A stretch of 64,000 nt of DNA from Pyrrhoderma lamaoense (taxonomy: Eukaryota > Basidiomycota > Agaricomycetes > Hymenochaetales > Hymenochaetaceae): assembly GCA_002794735.1 (NCBI GenBank), contig NBAZ01000011.1, positions 248,001 through 312,000 of the forward strand, read 5' to 3'. Below the pieces are notes generated by a model. It was not told the DNA's origin. It saw nothing but the letters and a program-made list of their open reading frames with translations, and ran no database searches. Below, piece by piece: positions 36,036 to 48,500 of the stretch. The translations under genes were made by a program, and so were the position numbers. The first letter of the stretch is position 1. Each line of letters starts with the position of its first letter.

Positions 36036-36663
36036 TTAGAAAAAAGCTCATGTTTCTTAGTATACTCAATGCCTGTGTCTTGAAGAAGTATACATTCAAG
36101 CTGAAATGCCACTAAAGTGTGTACGAATATTGAGCCGGAGAGTACGCGAGCTTCCGGCATTGTTATGCGGAGAGATACGGCTCTCCTTACTAACTTCTCT
36201 GTAAGCAATAGTTATTTTCAAGGTACCAAAGTCAGTATTATTCTTAACTTATTACATAAATCTAGCATCGGCGGAAGACACTGTAGCATGAAGGGTAGGG
36301 CGCGTACTGAAGAATGTTTACGTGCATGACCGAGACAATATGGAGTACACGAAAGTTATCAAGACTTCTACAAATTAACATAAACATCTTATGTAATTAG
36401 ATAATTGCCACGTGGACTCTGACAAGTCAATGCGGTCCGCTCCGTCTCGTCCAATCTTTATACCAATGGGATCATCTATAGATTATTGATCATGTGTTCC
36501 TTAATCTTGTTATACCATGCGTATGAAGGACAAAAATATGAAGAAGAAACAACATAATTAATTTTCTCGGGGTTTTGGCGGTAAAACAGGTATACTGTTT
36601 TATGATAAAATCCTTTTGAATAGTTCCCGCTATGCTATAGCTTTAACAAGTCTCGTCCACAAG
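36036..36663. other. Intergenic, GH3 upstream region
   Basis: No gene is supported. A perfect 7-bp inverted repeat AAAACAG-GTATA-CTGTTTT lies at 36583-36601, about 60 bases before the GH3 start, within the probable promoter or leader. Confidence 0.5.
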
Positions 36664-39600
36664 ATGGCTCGAAGAAGTCTAATCATATTTGCAAATCTCA
36701 TACTCTGGCAGACTATCCTAGCCTTCGCTAATGCTCTTCCTGACGCGGACTCCCCAGAAGCAGTAAAACTCCATTTCCACCTACATGCTCGTGCAACAAA
36801 CAAGGATGGTTCAACGCCCACATATAAAGATCCAAACGCAGACATTGAGGCCAGAGTAAAGGATCTACTTTCAAGGATGACCATCGAGGAAAAGGTGGCC
36901 CAAATGTATGACCTCATATTTATGGTATAGTGCATTGCATCTTTTACATTTTTTATTCTCAGAATACAGGGAGATATGAATGGATGGATGGACTTTAGTG
37001 ACCCTCTCGACGATACTCTGACTTATAATGCAACCGGTCTTGTTGATATGCTAGCCACAAAAGCTGGCTCTATATGGGGAGGATATCAAACTCCGGTTTG
37101 TTAACTCCTCTGAAAGTTATCTTCTTCCATAATTCAAGTATGCTTTATTTTTTAACTCTACCTAGTGGAATAAATTTGTTTTCGGCGTTGAAATAGGTCA
37201 AAAGTACCTCATGGAAAACACAACTCTCGGAATACCTGCTCTAGTTCAGAGCGAGGGTAAGTCAGAATGTGCCTTACCTTGCTCAGTTCTTATGTTGTGC
37301 CTTATAGGTTTACATGGCTTTACGAACAATGGGACTACTTTCCCGTCACCGATCGGAATAGCGGCATCCTTCAACCCCGATCTTCTATTCCAGGTTTCTT
37401 CTGCTATCTCGGACGAGGCTGAGGGCCTGGGTGTTAGTCAAATATTTGCTCCAGTGCTTGACCTCAGTCGTGAACTTCGTTGGGGACGAGTCGAAGAAAA
37501 CTTTGGGGAGGATCCATTCTTGTAAGTTATCTGATATATCCAACCCTACGCATACTCAATCATTCGAAAGAACGGGTGAAATGGGAAAGGCCTATGTGAC
37601 AGGGCTGCAAACAGGACGAAGAAGAAATACAAGTGATACAGCCATTGCTCGCATGGCGGCGACATGTAAACATTTTGCTGCATTTGGTAGCCCTCATGGA
37701 GGCCTGTGAGTCTTGTCAGCTCTATATAGTAAAGAATCAAGCTCACTCATGGCTAGGAATCTTGCACCTGTGGAGGGCGGCGAGCGTGCTCTGCGGTCAA
37801 TCTACCTTCCTCCTTTTCAGAAAGCGTGTGTCGAATCTGGTTCACTTAGTATCATGACAGCATACTCCAGCTATGACGGTGTTCCCGTAGTTTCTGATGC
37901 TCGTAAGCTTTCTTCCAACCAATTATGTTCTTCGTACAATTGTTTAAATCGATTCTCAACAGACATTCTCAAGGATATTGTAAGTACGTTTAGATTCTAG
38001 GTAACTTCCATATAGTTTTACGGATGTTATTCAATACAAGCTACGAGATGAGTGGAATTACCCATACTGGGTTACCTGTGATGCCGGGTCGATAGATCTA
38101 CAAATAACACTTCACGGAACGTGTGATACTCGCGAATGTGCAGCTCGAGAAGCTCTTGTTAATGGTGTTCAGGGAGAGATGGGTGGGGGCTCCTTCACGT
38201 ATCTAACTCTACCAGGTAAGCTATCCCTTTTCTGCATCATTTATCGCTCACGCCATAAACTACCGCGATTGTAGCTCAAGTAGCCGCTGGAACAGTTAAT
38301 GAGTCAGACATTGATGTGGTAGTAGAAACGATGCTACGAACCAAGTTTTCTCTCGGCTTATTTGAAAGTGAGTCCTTGGGTGAAAGCTTATACCTTGAGC
38401 TCACATAATGACTTCTTCTTGAGACCCTTATCCTTATGCAGACTATAATGAAACACTTAGAACGCAACAGACTAGGGATATCTTGCACCAGGTTGAACAG
38501 GAATCTATCGTTCTGCTGGAGAACAGGGACAGCGCTTTGCCTCTCAGCATTAATGGATTCTCCAAGATTGCTGTAATTGGTCCTCAAGGAAACCGTGTCT
38601 CTGTATGTAATATGTGGCTATTGTATTTTGAATGCGATATTTTTATGACACGTTACTAACTTCAGTCATAGTTTGGTGATTATGTGTTTTTCAATGCTTC
38701 AAACAACGGGATCTCCCCACTTAACGGTATCACATCTTTCCTCTCCAATAAATCTTCATCAACAACTGTAACATATGCTCAAGGATGTGAGCTATGGTCA
38801 TCCGATACTTCCAAGATAGGCGAAGCTGTATCTACCGCAACAGATGCCGATGCTGCAATTATTCTTGTAGGTACTTGGAGTCTCGACCAGACACTACTTT
38901 GGACACCAGGAACGAATGCAACAACTGGAGAGCATGTGGACTTGAGTGATCTAAGTCTTGTAGGTGCTCAACGCGAATTAGTTCAAAGGGTGGTGACAGC
39001 AATGGAACAACAAGAGAAGAAGAGCATAGTTGTTTTTGTAAGTGGGAAGCCAGTTACTGAACCATGGATACAAGAACATGCGGATGCAATTTTGCAACAA
39101 TTTTATCCTGGAGAACTGGTAAATCTTGATACTACAATGCTTTATTACATATGTAGTGAATGTACACGACAGGGAGGTCTTGCCCTTGCTGAGATTCTAT
39201 TTGGAGACGTCAACCCTTCTGGTAAATCGACCGTTATATCTTGAACACTATGGTTCTGTCTAATTGGTAATGAATAGGTAAACTTCCTGTATCATTTCCC
39301 AGATCTGCTGGTACTACTCCTGCGTTCTACAACTACCTCAAGGGAGCCCGGCCGGTTGATCCAGGGGAAATACTTGACGACGGAACTCTGATGTTTGGCC
39401 ATCAGGTATGAAATCATATCTTTTCTATTGGACCAAAGTACTAACGGGTATATTTTAGTATGTCCTTGATTCTCCGATACCTCTCTGGTCCTTTGGTCAC
39501 GGTTTAAGTTACACAAATTTCACCTAGTAAGTACTTGGACCTTTTTACTTTAGTTAATGTATACCTTATATTATACAGTTCAAATTTACAACTCTCATCG

Positions 39601-39984
39601 GACGTCATCAATTTATCTGATGATTTCAACATTACTGTGTCTGTTGCAAACACTGGATCTATGGATGGGCAGGAGGTCGTTCAGGTCTACATCACAGATT
39701 TGGTCTCATCGGTTGTCACCCCAAATCAGTCTCTTGCTGGTTTCGCAAAAGTATCCATCCCGTAAGTCACAAGTCGTTGCCTACTCTTACAAAGAGTTAT
39801 ATCTTAATTTTCTGTCACTAAAACTAGGGTTGGGGAGTCGAAAGTTGTGGAGATACCTATTAAGTCGGAACAACTTGCACTATGGAATCTAAGGAGTGGG
39901 TTTATTGTAGAATCCGGACAATTCAACATACGAGTTGGCACGAGCGATACGACATACGCAAATCTGACACTTACCGTTAAGTGA
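36664..39984 (+). CDS. Secreted GH3 beta-glucosidase
   Basis: A glycoside hydrolase family 3 enzyme of about 810 residues, secreted, that releases glucose from beta-glucosides such as cellobiose. The ATG at 36664 gives a signal peptide (MARRSLIIFANLILWQ). The N-terminal TIM-barrel domain has MTIEEKVAQ, PALVQSEGLHGF, RELRWGRVEENFGEDP, ATCKHFAAFG and the nucleophile Asp in PYWVTCDAGSID. The second domain has SIVLLENRDSALPL and SIVVFVSGKPVTEPW, and the fibronectin-III-like C-terminus has PIPLWSFGHGLSYTNF and NTGSMDGQEVVQVY. About 14 exons all keep phase, including a 17-nt exon at 37963-37979. No frame break is seen. It belongs to biomass-degrading secretomes; substrate specificity is not readable. 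Confidence 0.9.
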
Positions 39985-40512
39985 CATTTTACCCCTTTCT
40001 GGATCGGCATGCTTTATCTCTATTAGTAAATCTGCTGGCATATAACCGTTACATTGAACATTGACTTGTACAAACTGAAACTCTCAGACAAAATTCATAT
40101 CTGACGTAAGATGATCACTAACTGATGCTTGTGGCGACTAATACATTTAGAACTATTAGTCAATTTTTATCTACTTTGCCGCTTCCGAGCGCTTTGCGTG
40201 TACTTCATAGGTCGTGTATAAGTGTTAAAACTTACTATTGTCAGCGAACCTAAATAAAATTTTCAGACTTCTGGCAATAGACCTCCTAAAATCTCGATAC
40301 AAATAATTGGACACTTAATCAGCGACATTCTTATAATTCATATGGGATGAGAGGACAGATATAAAAGCAGGATAACTATCTTTGCGGTAAACTAAATTTG
40401 TACCGTAGCTTTGCCCGTGCAATATCTTTGCATCGGAATTATTGATATACTTACGGTTTCCATTGAGCTCACCCTACCACATATCCTGAGGGTGAAACCC
40501 TCCCATTTATAC
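39985..40512. other. Intergenic, F-box gene upstream region
   Basis: AT-rich. TATAAAAG at 40360-40367 is a good TATA box for the F-box gene. Nothing else is visible. Confidence 0.5.
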
Positions 40513-42006
40513 ATGGACAACTCAACAAATCCTATTGAAAACGGTCGTCTTCATCCAGGTCTTCCTATAGAAATCTTAGCAGACATATTCGAAAACTGTC
40601 TGCCTTCAAATGAAGTTCAACAAAATACGCCCCTTCATACTCTTCCACCCTTGACTCTGTCTTGGGTTTGTAAGTGCTGGCGCGAACTGTGCTTATCACT
40701 GCCGAAGCTGTGGACCACGATTGCGCTTGGACATAGAGGAACAAACCCTGAAGAGGATGTAGCTATATTAAAACTCTGGCTTTCTCGCTCCAAGCACTTG
40801 CCTGTTGCGATCAAGTTACATCATGAAGTGGACGATAGAGAGAAACCTATCCAATATGATCCAGAGAAGAAGAAAGCTTACAAAAAGGGTATGCAAAGGC
40901 TCTTGAAAGTCGCTCTTAAAAGTGTGCATCGCTGGCAAAGGTTCGAGATCCATGCCCTTGATATTTCCGTTTTTGAAAAAATATTTGTCTCACTGGTGAT
41001 TGGGGCACCCCAACTTGAAGAACTCGGGCTCTCGACAAGATATCTTGGGTTTTTTGGAGATGTCCATGTCATTGACTTTAATCTTTGTCCGGCTCTAAGA
41101 TCCGTTCGAATGCTTACACCAATGATCTGCCCGGCTACACCTGCGAACACGATGGAAAATATGACTACACTCGAGCTGCGCTTTTGTACGTCTATAGAGG
41201 ACTGTCTTCAATGGGTAGATATTTGCCCCGCCCTTGAAACCCTAACTATACGGCTGTTCTGTAGCAGGACAGATCTGATTGGTCATGAGATCGGCTGGAG
41301 GTGGTCTAACCCAAGTCAAAGTAGAATTCGTTCCTTACCCAAATTACATTATCTTGAAATGCACGGTTTCTCTTCCGACTCAGATCTAGGACCTTTGATT
41401 GATGTTCTTGATGCTCCAGCTCTGAAGACACTATACGTCAATATGTATGATATGGTAGACACGCCGTCACGCTGGACTCATGTAATCGAACTTTTAAAAC
41501 GCTCAAACCCACAAATCAAAAATCTGTCTCTATTGGGTACTCCAATGTTAGGCGAAGACTTTGAGGATTGTCTGAAGCTTCTTCCAAGTCTTGATTCACT
41601 TGCAGTTGGTTGCCCAAATGTTAATGGGACTGATGAATTATTGAAAGCATTGGTTCCCAAGTGGGCTAGAGAATCTCTCGGGTTTGAGTCTGAACCGAAT
41701 AGGATAGTAAAACAAAATGACACTGTACTATGCCCTTCACTGAGAGTACTTGATATAGCACAATCTTCCTGGGTATTGAATTCTCTTGCCTTGACTGTAT
41801 TGTCCAGAACTAAGATTTGGGATGACGTAACGGAAAGACAGGATGTAGAACGCTTAGGAGAACTTCGAGTACACGAGAAATCTCTTGAGCATGTTTTAGC
41901 AAACAAAGACGTCGCTAGATGTATAGAAAGTGGACTTCATGTATCTAGCGTTGAGCCTCCAACTTTGCTGAAAGCATATGGATCGCCTCAGCGCATTTTC
42001 GTATAG
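40513..42006 (+). CDS. F-box protein with LRR-like C-terminus
   Basis: A substrate-receptor type protein for SCF ubiquitin ligases, intronless, 497 residues. The ATG at 40513 gives an N-terminal F-box (LHPGLPIEILADIFENCLP, then LTLSWVCKCWRELCLSLPKLWTT). This Trp-rich form is the one massively expanded in mushrooms. The rest is a series of irregular leucine-rich units (PQLEELGLSTRYLG; PALETLTIRLF; PKLHYLEMHGFS; PQIKNLSLLGTP; PSLDSLAVGCP). The frame is open further upstream (40411) but has no earlier ATG. Target unknown. Confidence 0.85.
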   Translation: MDNSTNPIENGRLHPGLPIEILADIFENCLPSNEVQQNTPLHTLPPLTLSWVCKCWRELCLSLPKLWTTIALGHRGTNPEEDVAILKLWLSRSKHLPVAIKLHHEVDDREKPIQYDPEKKKAYKKGMQRLLKVALKSVHRWQRFEIHALDISVFEKIFVSLVIGAPQLEELGLSTRYLGFFGDVHVIDFNLCPALRSVRMLTPMICPATPANTMENMTTLELRFCTSIEDCLQWVDICPALETLTIRLFCSRTDLIGHEIGWRWSNPSQSRIRSLPKLHYLEMHGFSSDSDLGPLIDVLDAPALKTLYVNMYDMVDTPSRWTHVIELLKRSNPQIKNLSLLGTPMLGEDFEDCLKLLPSLDSLAVGCPNVNGTDELLKALVPKWARESLGFESEPNRIVKQNDTVLCPSLRVLDIAQSSWVLNSLALTVLSRTKIWDDVTERQDVERLGELRVHEKSLEHVLANKDVARCIESGLHVSSVEPPTLLKAYGSPQRIFV

Positions 42007-42418
42007 TATTATAGTATTATGTTTTATTTATAATTATGTGGCAATGTAGATGGCAACGCATGTGACATAAAAAGTATATGCACTCACTTTGACACTTATG
42101 GGAAACAAAAGCTCTTAAAGGTCCATTCTCGTTTAGGAATCCCTTTACTGGATGGAACCTAAATGTAGAAATAGGACCTTCTACCAGTGAATACAGTATC
42201 TTTGCTTTTCCACAAGCACCATGAGTAGGAGTATGGTAAGTAAGAACACGCCTTGGAAACGGCAGAATGAACCACCATCGTCCCACAATATATACTTACT
42301 TACAGATTTTGTTGAAAGGAGAATCATAGTTGTGAGAACCGATACATAAGGATAATGAGATAAGTACTTAAAGACGCCTTATATTGTCAATTTTCATCTC
42401 ATTGTTGTGTCAAGTACA
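42007..42418. other. Intergenic between convergent genes
   Basis: 3' flanks of the F-box gene (+) and the oxidase gene (-); I see no other feature. Confidence 0.5.
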
Positions 42419-43651
42419 TCATTGTGATAATCCAGCAGCTCTCCTAAACCTATCTCCTATTATGGGTGCGGAAGGTCCCCCAAGGAGATGTACTACCTCT
42501 TCAGCACAGCCCCAACACGACTGCCATCCGAAACCACCATGTCCGTAGTTATATACGACATCCACCTCGCCAAAATTTGTCGATAGTGGGATTCCTTTCT
42601 CAAGTCTGAGTCCGGAGTCGTTCTCGCCACTCGGTTTTCTTGAGGGCCTAAACCCGACAACTTCAGCTTCAATCAATGGAAGCAAATCATCGACAGCGGG
42701 CTCTCGACCGGTGATTCTGACAGCAGGAGGGGCCAAAAGTGGGCAAATCTCTAAAGCTCTTTTGAGTATATCGAAAGTAGTCTCCCTTCGAGGTTCTTTT
42801 TCCCAATCACCGATCTCACGTGTGCCTCCCACGATGACTTCTCCATTGAATCTCGGAATGATGTATGTCCGAGCTCCTCCTTCGCTGCCGCCAAGACTCC
42901 CAATTTGGCGTGTCCAGCCAGAACGGCACCAAGGAGCACGGAGAAGAAGCACTTGGCCCCTGGTAGGATAAACTGTGGGATCTGAGACGCCTTCGAGTCG
43001 AAGAGCGCCAATCCCGGCACATAATATGATTGCACGTGGAGGCGGTCCCGGAAGGAATGCAAGGGCCTCTTGAATAGAGTTGAGATGCACACGGTGGATA
43101 AGCCCTCCAAGAGCGTTAAAACGCGCGAGAAGGCGTCGCAGATAGTGAGATGTCGCCATAGTCAGAGAAGTAAAAGATACTGAATGCGTAGCAAATGCGG
43201 GATGAGAGCTCTTGGGAAGAATCTTGAACTAAATCACAATGATTAGAGTTTAATTCCAAATTTTAGAAGTTAAATACGGCGAGGTACATACATCAGGAAG
43301 CCCAGCAAGAAGATCAAGGTGTTTTTCCTCTCCATCATAATACTCCGTTTGAGTCAGTTTGAGTAAGCCCGTTGGTTCGGAACCAGTCTTTTGTTCATGC
43401 TCGAGCTCGTCCCACATTACTTCAAATGTTCGCGTGTCAAGATACCGTTGACGTAAATCTCCATCTGCAGCGAAAGAAAGATGGTGAGCACCTGCTGCAG
43501 ATGAGGCATACTCTGGATCAAGTGGATCTAGCGGAAGATGGTCGGCAAGAATGTGGACCTGCGAGTGTTCTCCTGATTCAATGAGACGTATAGCAGTGGT
43601 AAGTCCGATTACACCACAACCGATAACGATTGTAGGTCTCGAAGAAGACAT
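42419..43651 (-). CDS. D-amino-acid oxidase (FAD)
   Basis: Oxidises D-amino acids to 2-oxo acids with release of ammonia and hydrogen peroxide; usually peroxisomal. There are two exons (43292-43651, 42419-43228) with a 63-nt intron (GTATGT...TAG), 389 residues in total. The Rossmann dinucleotide motif GCGVIG is at residues 11-16 (MSSSRPTIVIGCGVIGLTT). YASSAAGAHH is the usual AGAHW-type flavin contact. The C-terminal DAO signature VVYNYGHGGFGWQSCWG is complete. The last residues (AAGLSQ) are not a canonical SKL-type peroxisomal signal. It is transcribed away from the carbamoylase gene with 404 bases between the starts; TATATATATG at 43707-43716 suits this gene. In this neighbourhood its substrate is probably the D-amino acid made by the carbamoylase (inference). 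Confidence 0.9.
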
Positions 43652-44055
43652 GATGTTTTGCAGTCGTAGTAGGTTTGGCCTATCGAGAAGATTTAACGAT
43701 TAAGTGTATATATATGACACTCGTACGTTTCCATCGAAGTCGTGCCGTGCATGTTAAGGGAGGTGACTCCCCAAAGATTCAAGGGAGAATTGCCCGATTA
43801 GGGTCCCTGGCCAACGGATCATATTTGTGAGAAATTTATGCCTATCGCGTTAAGGCGCCGATGCATCCTTCGCCGCGATCTATATTCGGAGTCTCAATGT
43901 GCCTAACGGACTGAAGCCACATCGTTCCGTGTCTTCTGGCCGCGGCCATCGTCAGCTACTAGATAATAATAATTAGAGTTAAACCTGCTGATACGGTTCA
44001 GTCGTTCCTTCAGAGTCCCTGTTTTCTTTACAGTTTTTGACCTTGTCTTTGAAAA
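43652..44055. promoter_or_regulatory. Shared divergent promoter: oxidase / carbamoylase
   Basis: 404 bases between two start codons. It contains TATATATATG (43707-43716), several CGG triplets and TTCGGAGTC (43885-43893). The same 9-mer occurs once in the hydantoinase/permease promoter. CGG-containing sites are typical of Zn2Cys6 regulators, and one is encoded next door. The link is inferred. Confidence 0.5.
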
Positions 44056-45330
44056 ATGCCTCGTCTTCTCAAGGTAGCTGCAGTTCAGGTCGGCGCGATC
44101 GATCGCAAAACATCTCGTGCTGCTGTGCTTGAACGACTCATTGCACTCCTTGATAAAGCTTCAGCACAGGGAGTACAACTTGCTGTTTTTCCAGAAACGA
44201 CGTTCACTACTTTCTTTCCTCGATATATCATTCGTGATAAAGTAGAGCTTGAGTCGTTCTATGAGCATGAGACGCCCGAGAATGGTGTTGTAGACTCTCC
44301 GAATGTTGCACCGTTCTTCTTACACGCAAAGAAACTCGGAATCGACGTTAGCATAGGCTATGCTGAGAAGACACCTGACGGTGTGCCATACAACACGGCT
44401 TGCTATGTAAGCGGTTCTTCTGGTAAAGTTCTTTCCAAGTATCGAAAGGTCCATCTCCCAGGTACCTTTGAGGTAACACGCTTTTAGATCAATGCTCAGC
44501 ACATAAAGAGAATAACAAATACCCTTATTAGCCGTTTGATGAAGACCCTCTTACAACTAATCAACTTGAGAAACGATACTTTACTCCCGGGGATCTGGGT
44601 TTCAAAGCATTTCGTGCGAATTCCCTTGTTCCCCGTTCAGAGGACTCTCCCAAAACAGGTTCCCCGATCATTGGACAACTTATTTGCAATGATAGAAGAT
44701 GGTGTGAGGGCTGGAGAGTGTACGGCCTGCAAGGTGTTGAAATAATGTGTATTGGATATGTGTGTTGATTGTCTAGAAGGCGAATATCAAAGAGGCTGAT
44801 CCGCTGAGTAATTTCAGAATACAACTGCTTATGCGCCAAAACTCTGGGGTGGAGACCAAAATATCTCGAGGGAGAAGGCAAGAGAAGAAGCTATGTTTCA
44901 CCACAAATGTTTGTCGTCGGCTTTTTGCTGTGTTATTTTGAAAGCTAAACGTTTTTTAATTCTTTTCCCTAGTGGTTGTACAAGCGAATGCTTATACAAA
45001 TGCGACGTTCTGCATCACATCTGCACGCGCCGGGTGGGACGACGGGCACTTCGAGCTCATTTCTGGGACAATGATAGTGGATCCGGAAGGCCATATTGTC
45101 GCCGAAAGTGAAACAAATGAAGACGAGTTAGTTGTGGCTGAGATAGATCTGGATGGGTGTTTGTGAGTCCATCAGCTTCTCTGTCCGGAATAGCGGTTGT
45201 CTCACGGGAATAAAATTCTGATAGACAAGGAAAAGAGCGGACGTTCTGCTTCTCGAAGCACCGTCGCCCTGAGCACTACGGATTGATTGTGACGCAAAAA
45301 GGAGTGGTTGAGCCCGTCGATGGACAATGA
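44056..45330 (+). CDS. N-carbamoyl-D-amino-acid hydrolase (D-carbamoylase)
   Basis: A nitrilase-superfamily enzyme that removes the carbamoyl group from N-carbamoyl-D-amino acids, giving the D-amino acid, CO2 and ammonia. The Glu-Lys-Cys triad is visible: E47 in FPETTFTTFFPR, K131 in KYRKVHLPG and C191 in LICNDRRW. E47 and the blocks FTTFFPR, LEKRYFTPGDLGF, ICNDRRWCEGWRVYGL, IMCIGYNTT and HRRPEHYGLI match the pattern of bacterial D-carbamoylases. They differ from beta-ureidopropionases or aliphatic nitrilases. Five exons join in phase to about 330 residues; there is no frame break and no secretion signal. The gene diverges from the D-amino-acid oxidase, the next enzyme in the proposed route. 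Confidence 0.88.
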
Positions 45331-45587
45331 TGAATATTTATATTGAAAATAAGGTAGTTTTTGGAAACTGAATTATTTTTAAATAGTGATAACATTATTT
45401 GGGATTAATTATTATTAATACATAATACAATTGAATTGAATACAAAATGTATTGAAATAAGTACTGAATTGAGCAAGCGACATACTAAATAGCTAATAGG
45501 CAGTTCGCGATAGGCAACCGACAACTTTCAATCAGTCCGCCACATATCCGCTTCCCTTCGCTCTTCCTGTCCCCGTCGTCGACAACG
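45331..45587. other. Intergenic, regulator upstream region
   Basis: About 260 AT-rich bases before the transcription factor start, followed by a C/T-rich leader (45541-45580). No distinct TATA box is visible. Confidence 0.45.
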
Positions 45588-48500
45588 ATGCAGACGACAG
45601 AAGATGGCAAGCTGCTAAGACACCCTACTCACTACTTTTTTGAACCTGGAGGTCGTCCTTTCAGAAGTCGGAAGAATCGACCCTGCGGCAAGTAACTCCT
45701 CCTTCCGAACCGAATTGTTCACTCGTGTCTTACCCTATTATCCTTAATATCACCTTCTCTCTTACCTTCGCCGCCGCCGGACTATATACTTCCAGACTGC
45801 TGTGTATGTATTTCCAGCTTTTGGCTAGCCCAACTGATTTTGATGTTCTCAAATTCTAACTATAGCGTCGAACAAAAACGCGCTGCACCATAGGTCCGGA
45901 TGGCCCTCCATGCTTTGAGTGCATGTCAGTTCGCGTGTTATATGTCCTCGCAAACAACAATATTACTGAAAATAAGTGACCTTATAGACAGACAAAAAAG
46001 AATTGCACATTTGAAGAGGGTCCGCCAGTGCGCAAGAGTCGAGCTCTAGTCATCGAAAAGGCGCCCGAGTCATCTTCTGGTCCAACAGGTAGCGCTCTCC
46101 ATGCACTTGCAGCAGCAGCAGGCGTCTCAAGACCAGTTCCTACCGGTACAGGCAAAAAAAAGATTGAATCTGACACAACGGGCTTACGGTCATCGGGCTC
46201 ACCAGACGCAGCGAACGGAAATATCCATGTCAGTCCAGATTCCCTCACATTGACTATTTGTATTGAAAACTTGATTCTCACCCCATTCTTACTTATTCTA
46301 CATTATCTCTGCAGCCATCACCTCGTTCCGTAACATCGCTGGATTCAGCAGCCAGTGAATCTTACGAGCCTCATGTCCTGACTGCAATCTTAACAGATGA
46401 CCTCCTCCCTATTTCCACTGGTGCCAATCATCCGGGGACCGCTCACGCGCGACAGGTTTCAACAGAAAGTCAGAGACCAGTTTACGTAGTATTCGCTCCC
46501 AGGCCGGATGGTACGTTACTTTCATCTCAAGATCTCCTGGGTCCTGTGTTCTTAGTTATTGACATTGTTGGTATGGAACCGATCAGCTCGGACCGGTTAC
46601 GACCCGGGTGTGCAGGTTTTGTATAGGATTCGAACTCTTTTGAAGGCACTTCCGTCCTGCCCAAAGGAAGAAGTATGTTGCATGCACTAAAGTTTATGTT
46701 AGATACCATTAACTAACGCCCATGGAATAATCCGCTTGAACAATAATAGGATCTTCTTGAAACCTTCTTGTCTCATGTTCACCCAGCTTTCCCTATCTTG
46801 CCTCTGTTGAAAAATATGGGAGAGTTCCCCCCGTATCTTCTATCTGCAATTTATGCTACATCTATGAACCATCGAAGAGAGCTTCGTGAACTGTCGGCTG
46901 CTGCCTGGTCTTTTGTTCATGCTCCGAACATCCCCGAAGTAGGAATGGACAGCCCTCGTCTGAGTACTATCGCTGCTGCTTTAATGGATATTGGCTCTAG
47001 ACCAGTAGTAGATCCAAGAGGAAACTATCTTACGTTGGCTAAGGTTAGGCAATATATCGTATATAACGCAATTTTTGTTAAATTTCCTTCATTTACTATA
47101 TTTAGACCATTGCTCATGCTCAGTTACTTGGCTTGCATCTTGACCCTACAAAGTGGTCTATACCCTCATGGGAGAAGGATCTACGAATCCGACTCTGGTG
47201 GGGGCTAAAAATACACGACGCTTGGTGACAGATTTCCGTTAAACTTTGGTGACCCTGATTTTTTGATGCTTTAACTTTTAGGATGTCTTTCCTCAACTCA
47301 AGACCTTCACACATGCAAATACATAACTCGGACATCCCTCTTCCTTCTCCTAAGTCACTTGAAAGCGCAGTTGATAACCCGTCATATTCGATTTCATGTC
47401 AGGCCTTTTCGGCGTTGTGCCGTCTTTCTGAGATTGTTGCTTGCCTACAAAATGAGATTTGTACAATAAAAAGTCAAAAGAAACAGAAACAAGTCAAACT
47501 CAGCGAGATTGCTGCCCTTGAACGAGAGACGGGTGAGCTCGCAAAAAAATGGCAAGATCAGAATGCAAATCAAGGAGACCGAAAACCTGGTGTTCGTGAG
47601 TATATATACTGATCGGAAGATTAGAATTTCCGCTCATCCCGTTAATTGCTTGAATGCTTTAACCAGAATCACTTATCCTGCATGTCCTTTGCTTCCGCTG
47701 TATGCTGAGGCGTATCTTTATTGAAACCGAGTCGGGAGTCGGTGGTCCATTCCGTCCAGACCAAGATACATTGAATTTGTTTACTGACGCAGTGAATTTC
47801 ATAACAAGTTTAACAGATGAAAACCTGGACGAATTTTGGTTATGTTGTCAGTATTCCAAAATTATTTTCCCGATCACCGACCTGGGTTACTTATCTCATT
47901 GCAATCAGATTCTTCGCATGTTCTTTCGTCTTTGTTATCGTCCCTTATCCGCATTTGCCTCGTGTCGATGAATCAGACGACTAACGAAGGCGAATCTTTG
48001 TCATCAAATCGGGCAGTGACGACGCTTTCCGCGCGTACTGCCTCGACATTTGTTGACAACCAATACGCACATTCTGTAGCCTTGCATCTTGCATCAAGAT
48101 TAGTCTTATTTCTACGCAGAGCAAGGGACCAATTATCTTGGGATGTCGCTGATCCGGCTTTGCTCCGTGCCACGTCTGTCATTACCAGGTTAAAGACCTG
48201 GGATGAGAGCAAAGAGGTCACAAACATGATTCTTGCTTTGGAAGGAAAGTTTTTCAACTTCCCAGACCAGTCTATGCAGTGGCAGCAGGAAAGTCCCGAG
48301 GTACAGACTCCACCTCAACACCAGCAACAACAACAACAGCAACAACAACATCAACAGCAGCAGCATCAACAGCAACAGCAGCAACAATACCAACAAACCC
48401 AAATGGACGCACTGCATCATGCTCAGCATCAGCAAATGCTACTTCAGAGTGCTCATCCTCATGGAGGGGTAATCTCTGAGGTCGCACTGGCCTCTGCTCA

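Noticed and set aside
36616..36663. Upstream extension of the GH3 reading frame
   Set aside because: The extension starts with TTG, not ATG; the ATG at 36664 directly precedes the signal peptide.
46600..46640. GGATTCGAACTC resembling a tRNA B box
   Set aside because: It lies in an exon of the transcription factor and has no A box, anticodon stem or matching acceptor arms.
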